This document shows positions 1 through 5,702 of a DNA stretch of 6,418 nucleotides, piece after piece (position 1 is the stretch's first letter; each line of letters opens with the position of its first letter). The position numbers and the translations under genes are program-made. The stretch is from Actinomycetota bacterium (GTDB taxonomy: Bacteria > Actinomycetota > Acidimicrobiia > Acidimicrobiales > JACDEA01): positions 1 through 6,418 of the forward strand of contig JACDEA010000137.1 in assembly GCA_013816725.1 (NCBI GenBank), in the 5' to 3' direction. The notes below the pieces were generated by a model. It made no database searches, was not told the origin of the DNA, and saw only the letters and a list, made by a program, of their open reading frames with translations.

Positions 1-247
1 GGGTCACGATGTTCGTCGCCGCTGGGCCGCTGGTGACCATGGCCACGCCGGGGCGGCCGGTGGCGTGCGCGTAGCCCTCGGCCATGTGGCCGGCGCCCTG
101 CTCGTGGCGCACGAGGATGTGACGGATGGGCGAATCGATGATCGGGTCGTATACAGGCAGGATCGCTCCGCCCGGCAACCCGAACATCACCTCGACGCCC
201 TCCATCTCGAGCGACTTGATGAGGGCTTGGCCTCCGTTCATCTCCAT
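1..247 (-). CDS. ilvB: Acetolactate synthase large subunit, N-terminal part (runs off left edge)
   Basis: Acetolactate synthase joins two pyruvates, or pyruvate plus 2-oxobutyrate, using thiamine diphosphate (ThDP). It is the first common step of valine, leucine and isoleucine synthesis in the cytoplasm. Only the first 82 codons are present, against roughly 550-620 residues for the family. Seen in the sequence are the N-terminal ThDP-binding (PYR) domain hallmarks: GGQALIKSLEMEGVEVMFGLPGG (about 5-27), VYDPI (32-36), and VRHEQGAGHMAEGYA (46-60), with Glu49 as the expected cofactor-activating glutamate. ATGRPGVAMVTSGPAATN (62-79) follows. The ATG at 247 is chosen because a purine-rich AGGGAGAGAG (265-256) lies upstream; a second ATG two codons in is possible. 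Other ThDP enzymes share this domain, but the branched-chain-rich leader peptide and nearby ilvD strongly favour ilvB. Expression is likely set by the attenuator upstream. Confidence 0.93.
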   Translation of the reverse strand, partial: MEMNGGQALIKSLEMEGVEVMFGLPGGAILPVYDPIIDSPIRHILVRHEQGAGHMAEGYAHATGRPGVAMVTSGPAATNIVT

Positions 248-255
248 TGCGTCAA

Positions 256-265
256 CTCTCTCCCT
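256..265 (-). promoter_or_regulatory. Ribosome binding site of ilvB
   Basis: On the minus strand AGGGAGAGAG lies 8 bases before the ilvB ATG, with the GGAG core 12 bases before it. It is the clearest Shine-Dalgarno-like sequence in the window and supports the start at 247. It lies downstream of the terminator hairpin, so ilvB translation starts only on transcripts that read through. Confidence 0.6.
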
Positions 266-276
266 GATCTCTGCCT

Positions 277-309
277 GAAACGAAAACGACCTCCCGGCTG
301 GGAGGTCGT
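277..309 (-). terminator. Intrinsic terminator hairpin in the ilvB leader (attenuator)
   Basis: On the minus strand a perfect 10-bp stem, ACGACCTCCC (309-300) and GGGAGGTCGT (295-286), encloses a 4-base loop (AGCC). It is followed at once by TTTCGTTTC, so the RNA reads UUUUCGUUUC from the last stem base. The T-rich tract lies only on the minus-strand side, so the signal terminates transcription heading into ilvB, which starts 39 bases further on. A terminator placed before a gene and after a branched-chain-rich leader peptide is the hallmark of transcription attenuation. Confidence 0.88.
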
Positions 310-310
310 G

Positions 311-336
311 GCGCACGCGCGTATGTCCGCGTGCGC
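311..336 (-). other. Upstream hairpin of the ilvB attenuator (pause or anti-terminator structure)
   Basis: On the minus strand GCGCACGCG (336-328) pairs perfectly with CGCGTGCGC (319-311) around an 8-base loop. The first stem base is the G of the leader peptide's TAG stop, so a ribosome at the stop codon would melt this hairpin. With one A-C mismatch (337/310) the stem can extend by 3 bp (338-340 with 309-307). That extension takes the first three bases of the terminator's 5' arm, so the extended form competes modestly with the terminator. Pairing is seen in the sequence; the pause or anti-terminator role is inferred. Confidence 0.6.
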
Positions 337-377
337 TACGTGACGATTACAACTACGAGCGTGTGAAGAGCGGACAT
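336..377 (-). CDS. Branched-chain amino acid leader peptide (13 aa) of the ilvB attenuator
   Basis: A 13-codon open frame on the minus strand encodes MSALHTLVVVIVT and ends in TAG. Seven of its 13 residues are Leu, Val or Ile, six of them consecutive (codons CTC GTA GTT GTA ATC GTC). It lies 88 bases before the ilvB start and directly before two hairpins, the second a terminator. In known attenuators, such as those before ilv genes of Enterobacteriaceae and ilvBNC of Corynebacterium, a ribosome stalling at such codons when charged tRNA is scarce prevents terminator formation. An in-frame TGA sits three codons upstream of the ATG, so no longer frame exists. No Shine-Dalgarno sequence is visible before the ATG, which suggests a leaderless transcript. 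The peptide itself probably has no function beyond sensing. Confidence 0.88.
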   Translation of the reverse strand: MSALHTLVVVIVT

Positions 378-385
378 CGCCGGTC

Positions 386-414
386 AGTGTCGCACGTTCG
401 CCCTACGTTGTCGA
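386..414 (-). promoter_or_regulatory. Candidate promoter of the leader peptide-ilvB transcript
   Basis: On the minus strand a -35-like TCGACA (414-409, five of six bases of TTGACA) is separated by 17 bp from a weak -10-like GACACT (391-386). Transcription would start at about 377-380, at or just before the ATG of the leader peptide. This fits the missing ribosome binding site. The -10 match is poor, so the assignment rests mainly on spacing and position. Confidence 0.35.
404..409 (+). promoter_or_regulatory. Candidate -10 element for the DUF2332 gene
   Basis: TACGTT fits the loose actinobacterial -10 pattern TAnnnT and lies 8 bases before the GTG at 418, consistent with a leaderless start there. 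No convincing -35 is seen. It is adjacent to the proposed -35 of the divergent ilvB leader promoter, so the two promoters would interleave. This is a weak call. Confidence 0.22.
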
Positions 415-417
415 ACG

Positions 418-1407
418 GTGAGCGAGCCGCAGGCACACATGACCGACGTCGCGGAACTGGCCCGGCGCTTCGTGTCGTTCGCCGAGGTCGACTGCCGCGG
501 GTACTCGCCGTTGTACGAGTCGCTGTCGCTGCAGATCGCCGAGGACACCGAACTCCTCGGGTTGTTGGCCCGAGCCCGCCCCGGCCAGCGCCGGCCCGTG
601 CTGTTCCTCGCCGCGGCCAACTACCTCGGGGGGATGGACGACGTCGACCGGTTTCGGGCGTTCTGCTTCGACAACCGCGATGCGCTCATCGAGATCATCG
701 AGACGCGAGCGACGCAGACCAACGAGGTGGGTCGCTCCGCTGTCCTGCTGCCCGTCCTGTTGCGGCCCCCGGAGCCGCTGGCCTTGGTCGAGGTCGGCGC
801 CAGTGCCGGCCTGAATCTCCTGTTCGACCGGTATGGCTATGACTACGGCGACGGGCGGCGCTTGGGCACCGGCCAGCCCGTGCTCCGGTGTACGAGTGCG
901 CTCGTGCCCGACCGTTTCCCGCACGTCGCGTCCCGTGTGGGGATCGACCGCGAGCCGGTCGACGTGCACAACGACGAGGCGGTGCGCTGGCTGCGCGCCT
1001 GCGTCTTCGCCGACCAGGCCGAGCGGGTCGAGCGGCTCGAACAGGCGGTCGCCGTGGCCCGGCGGGATCCACCGGCTCTGGTCGCCGGTGACGCGCTCGA
1101 CACGCTGCCGGCGGTCGCCGCGGGCATACCCGATGACGCGCACCTCGTCGTCTTCCATACCTGGGTCGTCACCTACTTCTTGCGCGACGAGCGCGCCGCG
1201 TTCTTTGCGCTGCTCGACGAGATGGGCGGCCAACGCGATCTCACGTGGATCTCGGCCGAGGCGCCGGGCGTCGTCCCCGGCTTCGACGTCGACCGGGGCC
1301 CGATGACGCTCGTCGGCGAGATCACGTACCGGGCCGGTCGGAAAACGGCGACGGCGCTAGGCGTGTGCCACCCGCACGGGGCGTGGCTCAACTCGACGCC
1401 CGTCTGA
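418..1407 (+). CDS. DUF2332 family protein of unknown function
   Basis: The 329-residue product matches the overall form of the DUF2332 family, which is widespread in actinobacteria and has no established reaction that I know of. Features seen are an N-terminal helical part with SPLYESLSLQIAEDTELLGLL (about 29-50), a conserved-looking block PVLFLAAANYL (59-69), and a glycine-rich LALVEVGASAGLNLLFDRYGY (121-141). The last segment looks like motif I of a Rossmann-type SAM-binding fold, so a methyltransferase-like activity is possible but unproven. Later segments are VVFHTWVVTYF (about 243-253) and a C-terminal CHPHGAWLNSTPV. No signal peptide or membrane segment is evident. The start is uncertain: GTG at 418 gives a leaderless fit with TACGTT, while ATG at 439 gives 322 residues; neither has a good ribosome binding site. 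The gene diverges from ilvB and converges on ilvD. Confidence 0.85.
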   Translation: MSEPQAHMTDVAELARRFVSFAEVDCRGYSPLYESLSLQIAEDTELLGLLARARPGQRRPVLFLAAANYLGGMDDVDRFRAFCFDNRDALIEIIETRATQTNEVGRSAVLLPVLLRPPEPLALVEVGASAGLNLLFDRYGYDYGDGRRLGTGQPVLRCTSALVPDRFPHVASRVGIDREPVDVHNDEAVRWLRACVFADQAERVERLEQAVAVARRDPPALVAGDALDTLPAVAAGIPDDAHLVVFHTWVVTYFLRDERAAFFALLDEMGGQRDLTWISAEAPGVVPGFDVDRGPMTLVGEITYRAGRKTATALGVCHPHGAWLNSTPV

Positions 1408-1417
1408 CGAGAGCCAT

Positions 1418-1461
1418 GTGTCGGTGTCAGGTCGCGTTATTTGGTAACTGGGCACCGACAC
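1418..1461. repeat. Imperfect palindrome between convergent genes (REP-like element or bidirectional terminator)
   Basis: GTGTCGGTG (1418-1426) and CACCGACAC (1453-1461) form a perfect 9-bp inverted repeat. Inside it CAG (1428-1430) pairs with CTG (1448-1450) and TTA (1437-1439) with TAA (1445-1447), leaving a bulge at 1431-1436. The result is one long bulged hairpin filling most of the 66-bp gap between the ends of the DUF2332 gene and ilvD. Neither side has a T-rich tail. Bulged palindromes of this kind resemble REP sequences mobilised by REP-associated tyrosine transposases. A shared terminator for the two convergent genes is the alternative. Confidence 0.5.
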
Positions 1462-1473
1462 TTGCCGGCGTAG

Positions 1474-3156
1474 TCAGGGCTCGGTGATGGCGCCGCGGTC
1501 GGCGCCGGTGACCAGCCGCGCGTACTTGGCCAGCACGCCGGTGGTGTAGCGGGGCGGCGGGGCCTTCCAGTCCTCTTTGCGCTTCTTCAGCTCCAGGTCG
1601 CCGACGAGGAGGTCGATCCGGTGCTGGTTGATGTCGATGACGACGCGGTCGCCGTCGCGTACCAACGCGATGGGCCCGCCGCTGACTGCTTCCGGCGCGA
1701 TGTGGCCGATGCAGAAACCGTGGGTTCCGCCCGAGAAGCGGCCGTCGGTGAGGAGGGCGCAGTCGCCACCCCGGCCCACGCCCTTGAGCGCGCCGGTGAC
1801 GGCCAGCATCTCCCGCATGCCCGGCCCGCCCTTGGGGCCTTCGTAGCGGATGACGATGACGGTCCCCGGCTCGATCGACCCGGCGAGGACCGCCTCCATG
1901 GCGCCGTCTTCGCCGTCGAAGACCCGCGCCGGTCCTTCGAAATGACGCGTGTCGATGCCCGCGGTCTTCACGACGCTGCCCTTGGGCGCCAGCGAGCCGG
2001 TGAGCACGATGATGCCGCCATCGGCGTGAATGGGATTCGACAACGGATGGACGACTTCGCCGTCGGGCTTGGGAGGGTCCAGCTCGGCCAGGTTCTCAGC
2101 CAGCGTCTTGCCGGTCACGGTGAGGCAGTCGCCGTGGATCAGGCCGGCGTCGAGCAACTCGCGCATCACCATCGGCACGCCGCCCACCCGATCGACGTCG
2201 AGCATGTGGTAGCGACCCCCGGGGCGGGTGTCGCCGATGTGCGGCACCCGGCGGGCGACCCGGTTGAAATCCTCCAGCTCCAACTCGACCTGCGCCTCGT
2301 TGGCGATGGCGAGAAGGTGGAGCACCAGATTCGTCGATCCGCCGACCGCGTTGACCACGGCGATCGCGTTCTCGAACGCCTCCTTGGTCATGATCTGTCG
2401 AGGGCGGATCCCCTTCTCCACCAAGGCCATAACCGCCTCGCCCGATTGCCGTGAGAAGTCCTCGCGCCGCGGGTCGACGGCGGCGGGCGACGCGCTGCCG
2501 GGCAGCGCCATCCCGAGCGCCTCGGAAACCGACGCCATGGTGTTGGCGGTGTACATCCCCGCGCAGCTGCCCTCTCCAGGACAGGCGTTGCGCTCGATTT
2601 CACCCAACTCGTTCTCAGTCAACATGCCCGCCGCGCAGGCGCCGACTGCTTCATGGACGCTGACGTAGTCGATGGCCCGTCCGTCGGGATGCTGGCCGGG
2701 CAGGATCGAGCCGCCGTACATGAATACCGCGGGCAGGTTCAGCCGGGCGGCGGCCATCAACATGCCGGGGAGCGACTTGTCGCATCCGGCGAAGGTGACC
2801 ATGGCGTCGAAGCGCTCGGCGTGCATCATCGTCTCGACCGAGTCGGCGATCACCTCCCGGCTCACCAGTGACGCCCGCATCCCCTCGTGGCCCATGGAGA
2901 TGCCGTCGGACACCGCGATCGTATTGAACTCGATCGGGAACCCACCGGCCGTCCGCACGCCTTCCTTGGCGAACTGCGCCAGTCGCTTCAACGACATGTT
3001 GCACGGCGTGACCTCGTTCCATGTCGTGGCCACGCCGACCTGGGGCTTGTCGAAGTCGTCGTCGGTCATCCCGATGGCCCGCAACATCGCCCGTGCCGGC
3101 GCCCGCTCCATCCCATCGGTCACGTCCCGCGACTGCGGCCGCAAGTCATTCGCCAT
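1474..3156 (-). CDS. ilvD: Dihydroxyacid dehydratase
   Basis: This enzyme dehydrates 2,3-dihydroxy-isovalerate and 2,3-dihydroxy-3-methylvalerate to the 2-oxo acids that are transaminated to valine and isoleucine. It is a cytoplasmic Fe-S enzyme of the IlvD/EDD family. The 560-residue length is typical. Visible motifs are WNEVTPCNM (46-54), NTIAVSDGISMGHEGM (78-93) with the metal-ligand Asp84, FAGCDKSLPGM (122-132) with the Asp126-Lys127 pair in which the lysine is carbamylated in known members, CPGEGSCAGMYTANTM (192-207), VGGSTN (271-276), and DGRFSGGTHGFCIGHIAPEA (471-490) containing the expected catalytic Ser475. Cys52, Cys125 and Cys198 are the cluster cysteines, a set usual for [2Fe-2S] members; the DHAD-type motifs argue against phosphogluconate dehydratase. 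The ATG at 3156 has no clear ribosome binding site and may start a leaderless mRNA. No attenuator is seen before it. Confidence 0.97.
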   Translation of the reverse strand: MANDLRPQSRDVTDGMERAPARAMLRAIGMTDDDFDKPQVGVATTWNEVTPCNMSLKRLAQFAKEGVRTAGGFPIEFNTIAVSDGISMGHEGMRASLVSREVIADSVETMMHAERFDAMVTFAGCDKSLPGMLMAAARLNLPAVFMYGGSILPGQHPDGRAIDYVSVHEAVGACAAGMLTENELGEIERNACPGEGSCAGMYTANTMASVSEALGMALPGSASPAAVDPRREDFSRQSGEAVMALVEKGIRPRQIMTKEAFENAIAVVNAVGGSTNLVLHLLAIANEAQVELELEDFNRVARRVPHIGDTRPGGRYHMLDVDRVGGVPMVMRELLDAGLIHGDCLTVTGKTLAENLAELDPPKPDGEVVHPLSNPIHADGGIIVLTGSLAPKGSVVKTAGIDTRHFEGPARVFDGEDGAMEAVLAGSIEPGTVIVIRYEGPKGGPGMREMLAVTGALKGVGRGGDCALLTDGRFSGGTHGFCIGHIAPEAVSGGPIALVRDGDRVVIDINQHRIDLLVGDLELKKRKEDWKAPPPRYTTGVLAKYARLVTGADRGAITEP

Positions 3157-3162
3157 GCGAGC

Positions 3163-3168
3163 ACGATA
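3163..3168 (-). promoter_or_regulatory. Candidate -10 element for ilvD (leaderless start)
   Basis: On the minus strand TATCGT fits TAnnnT and lies 6 bases before the ilvD ATG, the spacing expected when transcription begins at the start codon. No good -35 is seen; any -35 would fall within the first codons of the methyltransferase gene. Confidence 0.35.
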
Positions 3169-3173
3169 CGTCG

Positions 3174-3179
3174 AATACT
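3174..3179 (+). promoter_or_regulatory. Candidate -10 element for the methyltransferase gene (leaderless start)
   Basis: AATACT matches four of six bases of TATAAT and ends 6 bases before the ATG at 3186, so a transcript would begin at or next to the start codon. A possible -35, TCGCCA (3150-3155), is 18 bp upstream and overlaps the ilvD start codon. No ribosome binding site precedes the ATG, which agrees with a leaderless mRNA. Confidence 0.33.
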
Positions 3180-3185
3180 CACCGT

Positions 3186-3905
3186 ATGGACTACGACATC
3201 GCCCACTACGGCGAGCGCTGGGCCTCGATCTACGACGAGGAAGTCGGCCCCCAACCCGAGGTCGTGGAGTTCCTCGCCGCCCGCGCTGGACGCGGTCCGG
3301 CGTTGGAGTTCGCCGTCGGGACCGGACGATTCGCCGTCCCCCTCATCGAGCGCGGCGTCCGGGTCGACGGCATCGACGCGTCGCCGGCCATGGTCGAGCG
3401 ACTGCTGGCCCGCCGGCCCGAAGCGAGGGTCGAGATTGGCGACATGGCCGCCGTCGAGATGGGCCGCCGCTACCGGCTCGTCTACCTCGTGGCCACGTCG
3501 TTGTTTCTCGTTCTCGACCAGGACGACCAGGTGCGCTGCTTCGAAAACGCGGCGCGCCACCTCACGGCCCGTGGCCGGTTCGTGGTGAACACCTTCGTTC
3601 CGGACATGACGAGGTTCACCGACGGCCAAGCGCTACGCACTGCCGACGTGGCCCACGGCGGCGTGTCGATCGAGGCGGCGCGCCACGACATCGGCGCCCA
3701 ACGAATCGACGTGCAGTACGTGTCCATCAGTGCCGAAGGCGACATCGCGCTGCACCCGATCCACCTTCGCTACGCGTGGCCGTCCGAACTCGACCTCATG
3801 GCCAAGTTGGCGGGACTCGAGCTCGTCGAACGCTACGGAGGTTGGAACGGCGAGCCCTTCACCGGCACCACGCCGGAGCACGTCTCGGTGTACCGCCGCG
3901 CCTAA
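3186..3905 (+). CDS. Class I SAM-dependent methyltransferase
   Basis: The 239-residue product has the class I Rossmann methyltransferase layout. After an N-terminal MDYDIAHYGERWASIYDEE typical of small-molecule methyltransferases comes motif I, ALEFAVGTGRFAVPL (39-53), with the SAM-binding glycines. Next is VDGIDASPAM (60-69), whose Asp64 would bind the SAM ribose, then IGDMAAV (84-90) as the adenine-contact loop. A hydrophobic strand YLVATSLFLVL (100-110) marks the motif IV region, and a GRFVVNTF strand follows. The substrate cannot be read from sequence. The ATG at 3186 is preferred: the frame stays open back to 3021, but that part overlaps ilvD on the other strand. The gene ends 10 bp before the ABC ATPase gene on the same strand, so co-transcription with the exporter is likely. 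It may modify a molecule the transporter handles, but that is speculation. Confidence 0.9.
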   Translation: MDYDIAHYGERWASIYDEEVGPQPEVVEFLAARAGRGPALEFAVGTGRFAVPLIERGVRVDGIDASPAMVERLLARRPEARVEIGDMAAVEMGRRYRLVYLVATSLFLVLDQDDQVRCFENAARHLTARGRFVVNTFVPDMTRFTDGQALRTADVAHGGVSIEAARHDIGAQRIDVQYVSISAEGDIALHPIHLRYAWPSELDLMAKLAGLELVERYGGWNGEPFTGTTPEHVSVYRRA

Positions 3906-3915
3906 CGTCGCCTCC

Positions 3916-4836
3916 GTGCCCACCGTTGTCGACGCCAGCGATGTCGTGAAGCGCTGGGGTAAGACGACAGCGCTCGACCGGGCCACCCTCAAGATCGGCG
4001 CCGGGGTCACCGGTCTTCTCGGCGCCAACGGCGCCGGTAAGACGACGTTCATCGGCCTGGTGTTGGGCATGCACCGGGCCGACGGCGGCGCCCTCCGTGT
4101 GCTGGGCATGGACCCGTGGGCCGACGGTCTGGCCGTGCGCGCACAGGTCGGCTACGCGCCCGAACACGACGCCCTGCCGCCGGACGTGACGGCGCACGAC
4201 CTGGTCCGCCACCTCGCCCAGGTGCACGGCCTTCCGCGTCGCGAAGCCACCGCCCGGGCCAGCGACGTGCTCTACGAGCTGGGCCTGGGCGAAGAGCGCT
4301 TCCGCCAGATCGGCACGATGTCGACCGGCCAGAAACAGCGGGTCAAGCTGGCCCAGGCCATCAGTCACGACCCCGAGCTGGTGCTGCTCGACGAACCAAC
4401 CAACGGCCTCGACCCGGTACAGCGCGACGAGATGCTGGCGCTGGTCCGCAAGGTCGGCCATGAACTGGGCATCAACGTCGTGTTGTCGTCGCACCTGCTC
4501 GACGAGGTCGAGCGCGTATCGGACGCGGTGGTGATACTCGACGCCGGCCGCGCCGTCGCCGGCGGCACCATCGGCGAATTGGGCAGGACGGGCGACGCCG
4601 AGCTTCTCGTCGAGATCGACGGCCGAGGCAGCCGTCGGCTGGTCGACGATCTGGCCCGAGCAGGCGTGGCCGCCGTCATCGACGGCGACCGTGTGGTTGT
4701 CGCGCTCGAGAGCGACCGGGTGTACGACCTGGTCCGCGATGCGCTGGCCGCCGCCGACCTCGGCGTGCGGAGACTCCAACGGCGGCGGACGTCGTTGGAA
4801 GACGTGTACCTCTCGGCCGGCGACGGCGCTGCGTGA
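3916..4836 (+). CDS. ABC transporter ATPase subunit (ABC-2 export type)
   Basis: This nucleotide-binding subunit would hydrolyse ATP on the cytoplasmic face to power an ABC-2 type exporter. The 306-residue product has Walker A GANGAGKTT (36-44), a Q-loop region YAPEHD (80-85) with Glu83 in place of glutamine, a signature MSTGQKQRV (135-143), Walker B LVLLDEPTNGLDP (155-167) with catalytic Glu160, and the H-loop SSH (His193). A C-terminal extension of about 100 residues ending in LEDVYLSAGD is typical of the multidrug/ABC-2 ATPase subfamily. Glu at the Q-loop is common in this subfamily, so the protein is probably active. The start is taken as GTG at 3916, 10 bp after the methyltransferase stop; the open frame runs back to 3730 only inside the methyltransferase gene. 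No Shine-Dalgarno is visible. Its stop overlaps the permease start (GTGA). Substrate unknown. Confidence 0.92.
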   Translation: MPTVVDASDVVKRWGKTTALDRATLKIGAGVTGLLGANGAGKTTFIGLVLGMHRADGGALRVLGMDPWADGLAVRAQVGYAPEHDALPPDVTAHDLVRHLAQVHGLPRREATARASDVLYELGLGEERFRQIGTMSTGQKQRVKLAQAISHDPELVLLDEPTNGLDPVQRDEMLALVRKVGHELGINVVLSSHLLDEVERVSDAVVILDAGRAVAGGTIGELGRTGDAELLVEIDGRGSRRLVDDLARAGVAAVIDGDRVVVALESDRVYDLVRDALAAADLGVRRLQRRRTSLEDVYLSAGDGAA

Positions 4837-5702
4837 CCGCCGCCAGCAGGATCTACGACAGCGGGTACCGGCGTTACGACGGCGCGCGGCTCGGCCCGGC
4901 CCACGCGTTCCGCGCCGTCGTCACCCACACGCTGCAACGGGTTTTCGGCCTCCACCGCCCGGCCCGCACCAAGGTCCTCCCGATACTCGCCACGGCGATC
5001 GCTTACGTCCCCGCCGCCGTGTTCGTCGGCCTCGCCGCGTTTCTCCCGCGCCAACTCAGCGAGAACGCGCTGCCGACCTACGGCGACTTCTACGGCTTCA
5101 TCACCGCCGCCGTCCTGCTGTTCGTCGTGTTCGTCGCGCCGGAGGCGATGTGCCCCGACCGCCGCTCGGGTGTGCTGAGCCTGTACCTGGCCGCGCCGCT
5201 CACGCGCTCGCGCTACCTGGCGGCCAAGGCGACGGCGATCTTCATCGCGCTGCTGTTCGTCACGCTAGGCCCACCTCTGCTCCTACTCGTCGGTCTCAGC
5301 CTTCAGAACTCGGGCCCGAAGGGGCCGGCCGGCCTCGCACTGATACTGCTGCGCATCGTCGGATCGGGCGCCATGCTCGCCGCGTTCTTTTCGGCGCTAT
5401 CCGTCGCCGCGTCGAGCCTCACCGACCGGCGGGCGGTCGCGTCGGCCGGCACGTTCGGTTTCGTCTTCGCCGTCAACGCCGTCACCGCCGTGCTCGTGTT
5501 CGGCGCCAAGGCACCCGACTGGGTGCTGGCACTGAGCCCCAGCCGCGGGCCGTTCGAGTTGACCCGGCGCATCCACGGCGAGCCGCCGCTCCAGGACTTC
5601 CATGCGGGCACCGCCGCCCTGGCCGGCGCCGCGCTGGCCTGGTTCCTGATCGGCGCGGCGCTGGCGTGGCACCGCTACCGCAGCCTCCAGGTCACGCGAT
5701 GA
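4833..5702 (+). CDS. ABC-2 type transporter permease
   Basis: This is the membrane subunit of the exporter. The 289 residues contain about six hydrophobic segments (roughly 49-71, 86-106, 133-155, 167-193, 203-224 and 260-280), as usual for ABC-2 permeases. The N-terminus RIYDSGYRRYDGARLG (6-21) is a cytoplasmic motif I recognise from actinobacterial ABC-2 permeases. Between segments 2 and 3, PEAMCPDRRSGVLSLYLAAPLTRSRYLAAK (103-132) resembles the cytoplasmic coupling-helix region that contacts the ATPase, where a 'D/E-R-x-x-G-xL' pattern is typical. The GTG start overlaps the upstream stop by 4 bp and the stop overlaps the next ATG by 4 bp, so all three ABC genes should be translationally coupled. 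It may form a heterodimer with a second permease outside the window. The substrate is not predictable. Confidence 0.9.
   Translation: MTAASRIYDSGYRRYDGARLGPAHAFRAVVTHTLQRVFGLHRPARTKVLPILATAIAYVPAAVFVGLAAFLPRQLSENALPTYGDFYGFITAAVLLFVVFVAPEAMCPDRRSGVLSLYLAAPLTRSRYLAAKATAIFIALLFVTLGPPLLLLVGLSLQNSGPKGPAGLALILLRIVGSGAMLAAFFSALSVAASSLTDRRAVASAGTFGFVFAVNAVTAVLVFGAKAPDWVLALSPSRGPFELTRRIHGEPPLQDFHAGTAALAGAALAWFLIGAALAWHRYRSLQVTR

Noticed and set aside
65..343. 92-codon open frame on the plus strand across the ilvB start and its leader.
   Set aside because: It lies antisense to the clear ilvB N-terminus and the attenuator hairpins and has no recognisable protein features.
248..385. A T-box or other riboswitch before ilvB.
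   Set aside because: The region is too short, no T-box consensus was seen, and the branched-chain leader peptide explains the terminator better.
403..1233. 276-codon minus-strand frame opposite the DUF2332 gene.
   Set aside because: It is a mirror frame typical of GC-rich coding DNA, with no domain, low sequence coherence and a better-supported gene on the other strand.
1621..2454. 277-codon plus-strand frame inside ilvD.
   Set aside because: It lies wholly antisense to ilvD, whose catalytic motifs are intact. The composition (rich in His, Arg, Asp) is that of a shadow frame.
3021..3185. Upstream extension of the methyltransferase by 55 codons.
   Set aside because: It would overlap the first 45 codons of ilvD on the opposite strand. 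The methyltransferase family normally begins near the MDYDIAHYGERW segment at 3186.
3730..3915. Upstream extension of the first ABC ATPase by 62 codons.
   Set aside because: It lies inside the methyltransferase gene in another frame. The ABC domain begins properly at GTG 3916.
3859..4779. 306-codon minus-strand frame opposite the first ABC ATPase.
   Set aside because: It is antisense to a protein with all ABC motifs and has no recognisable domain.
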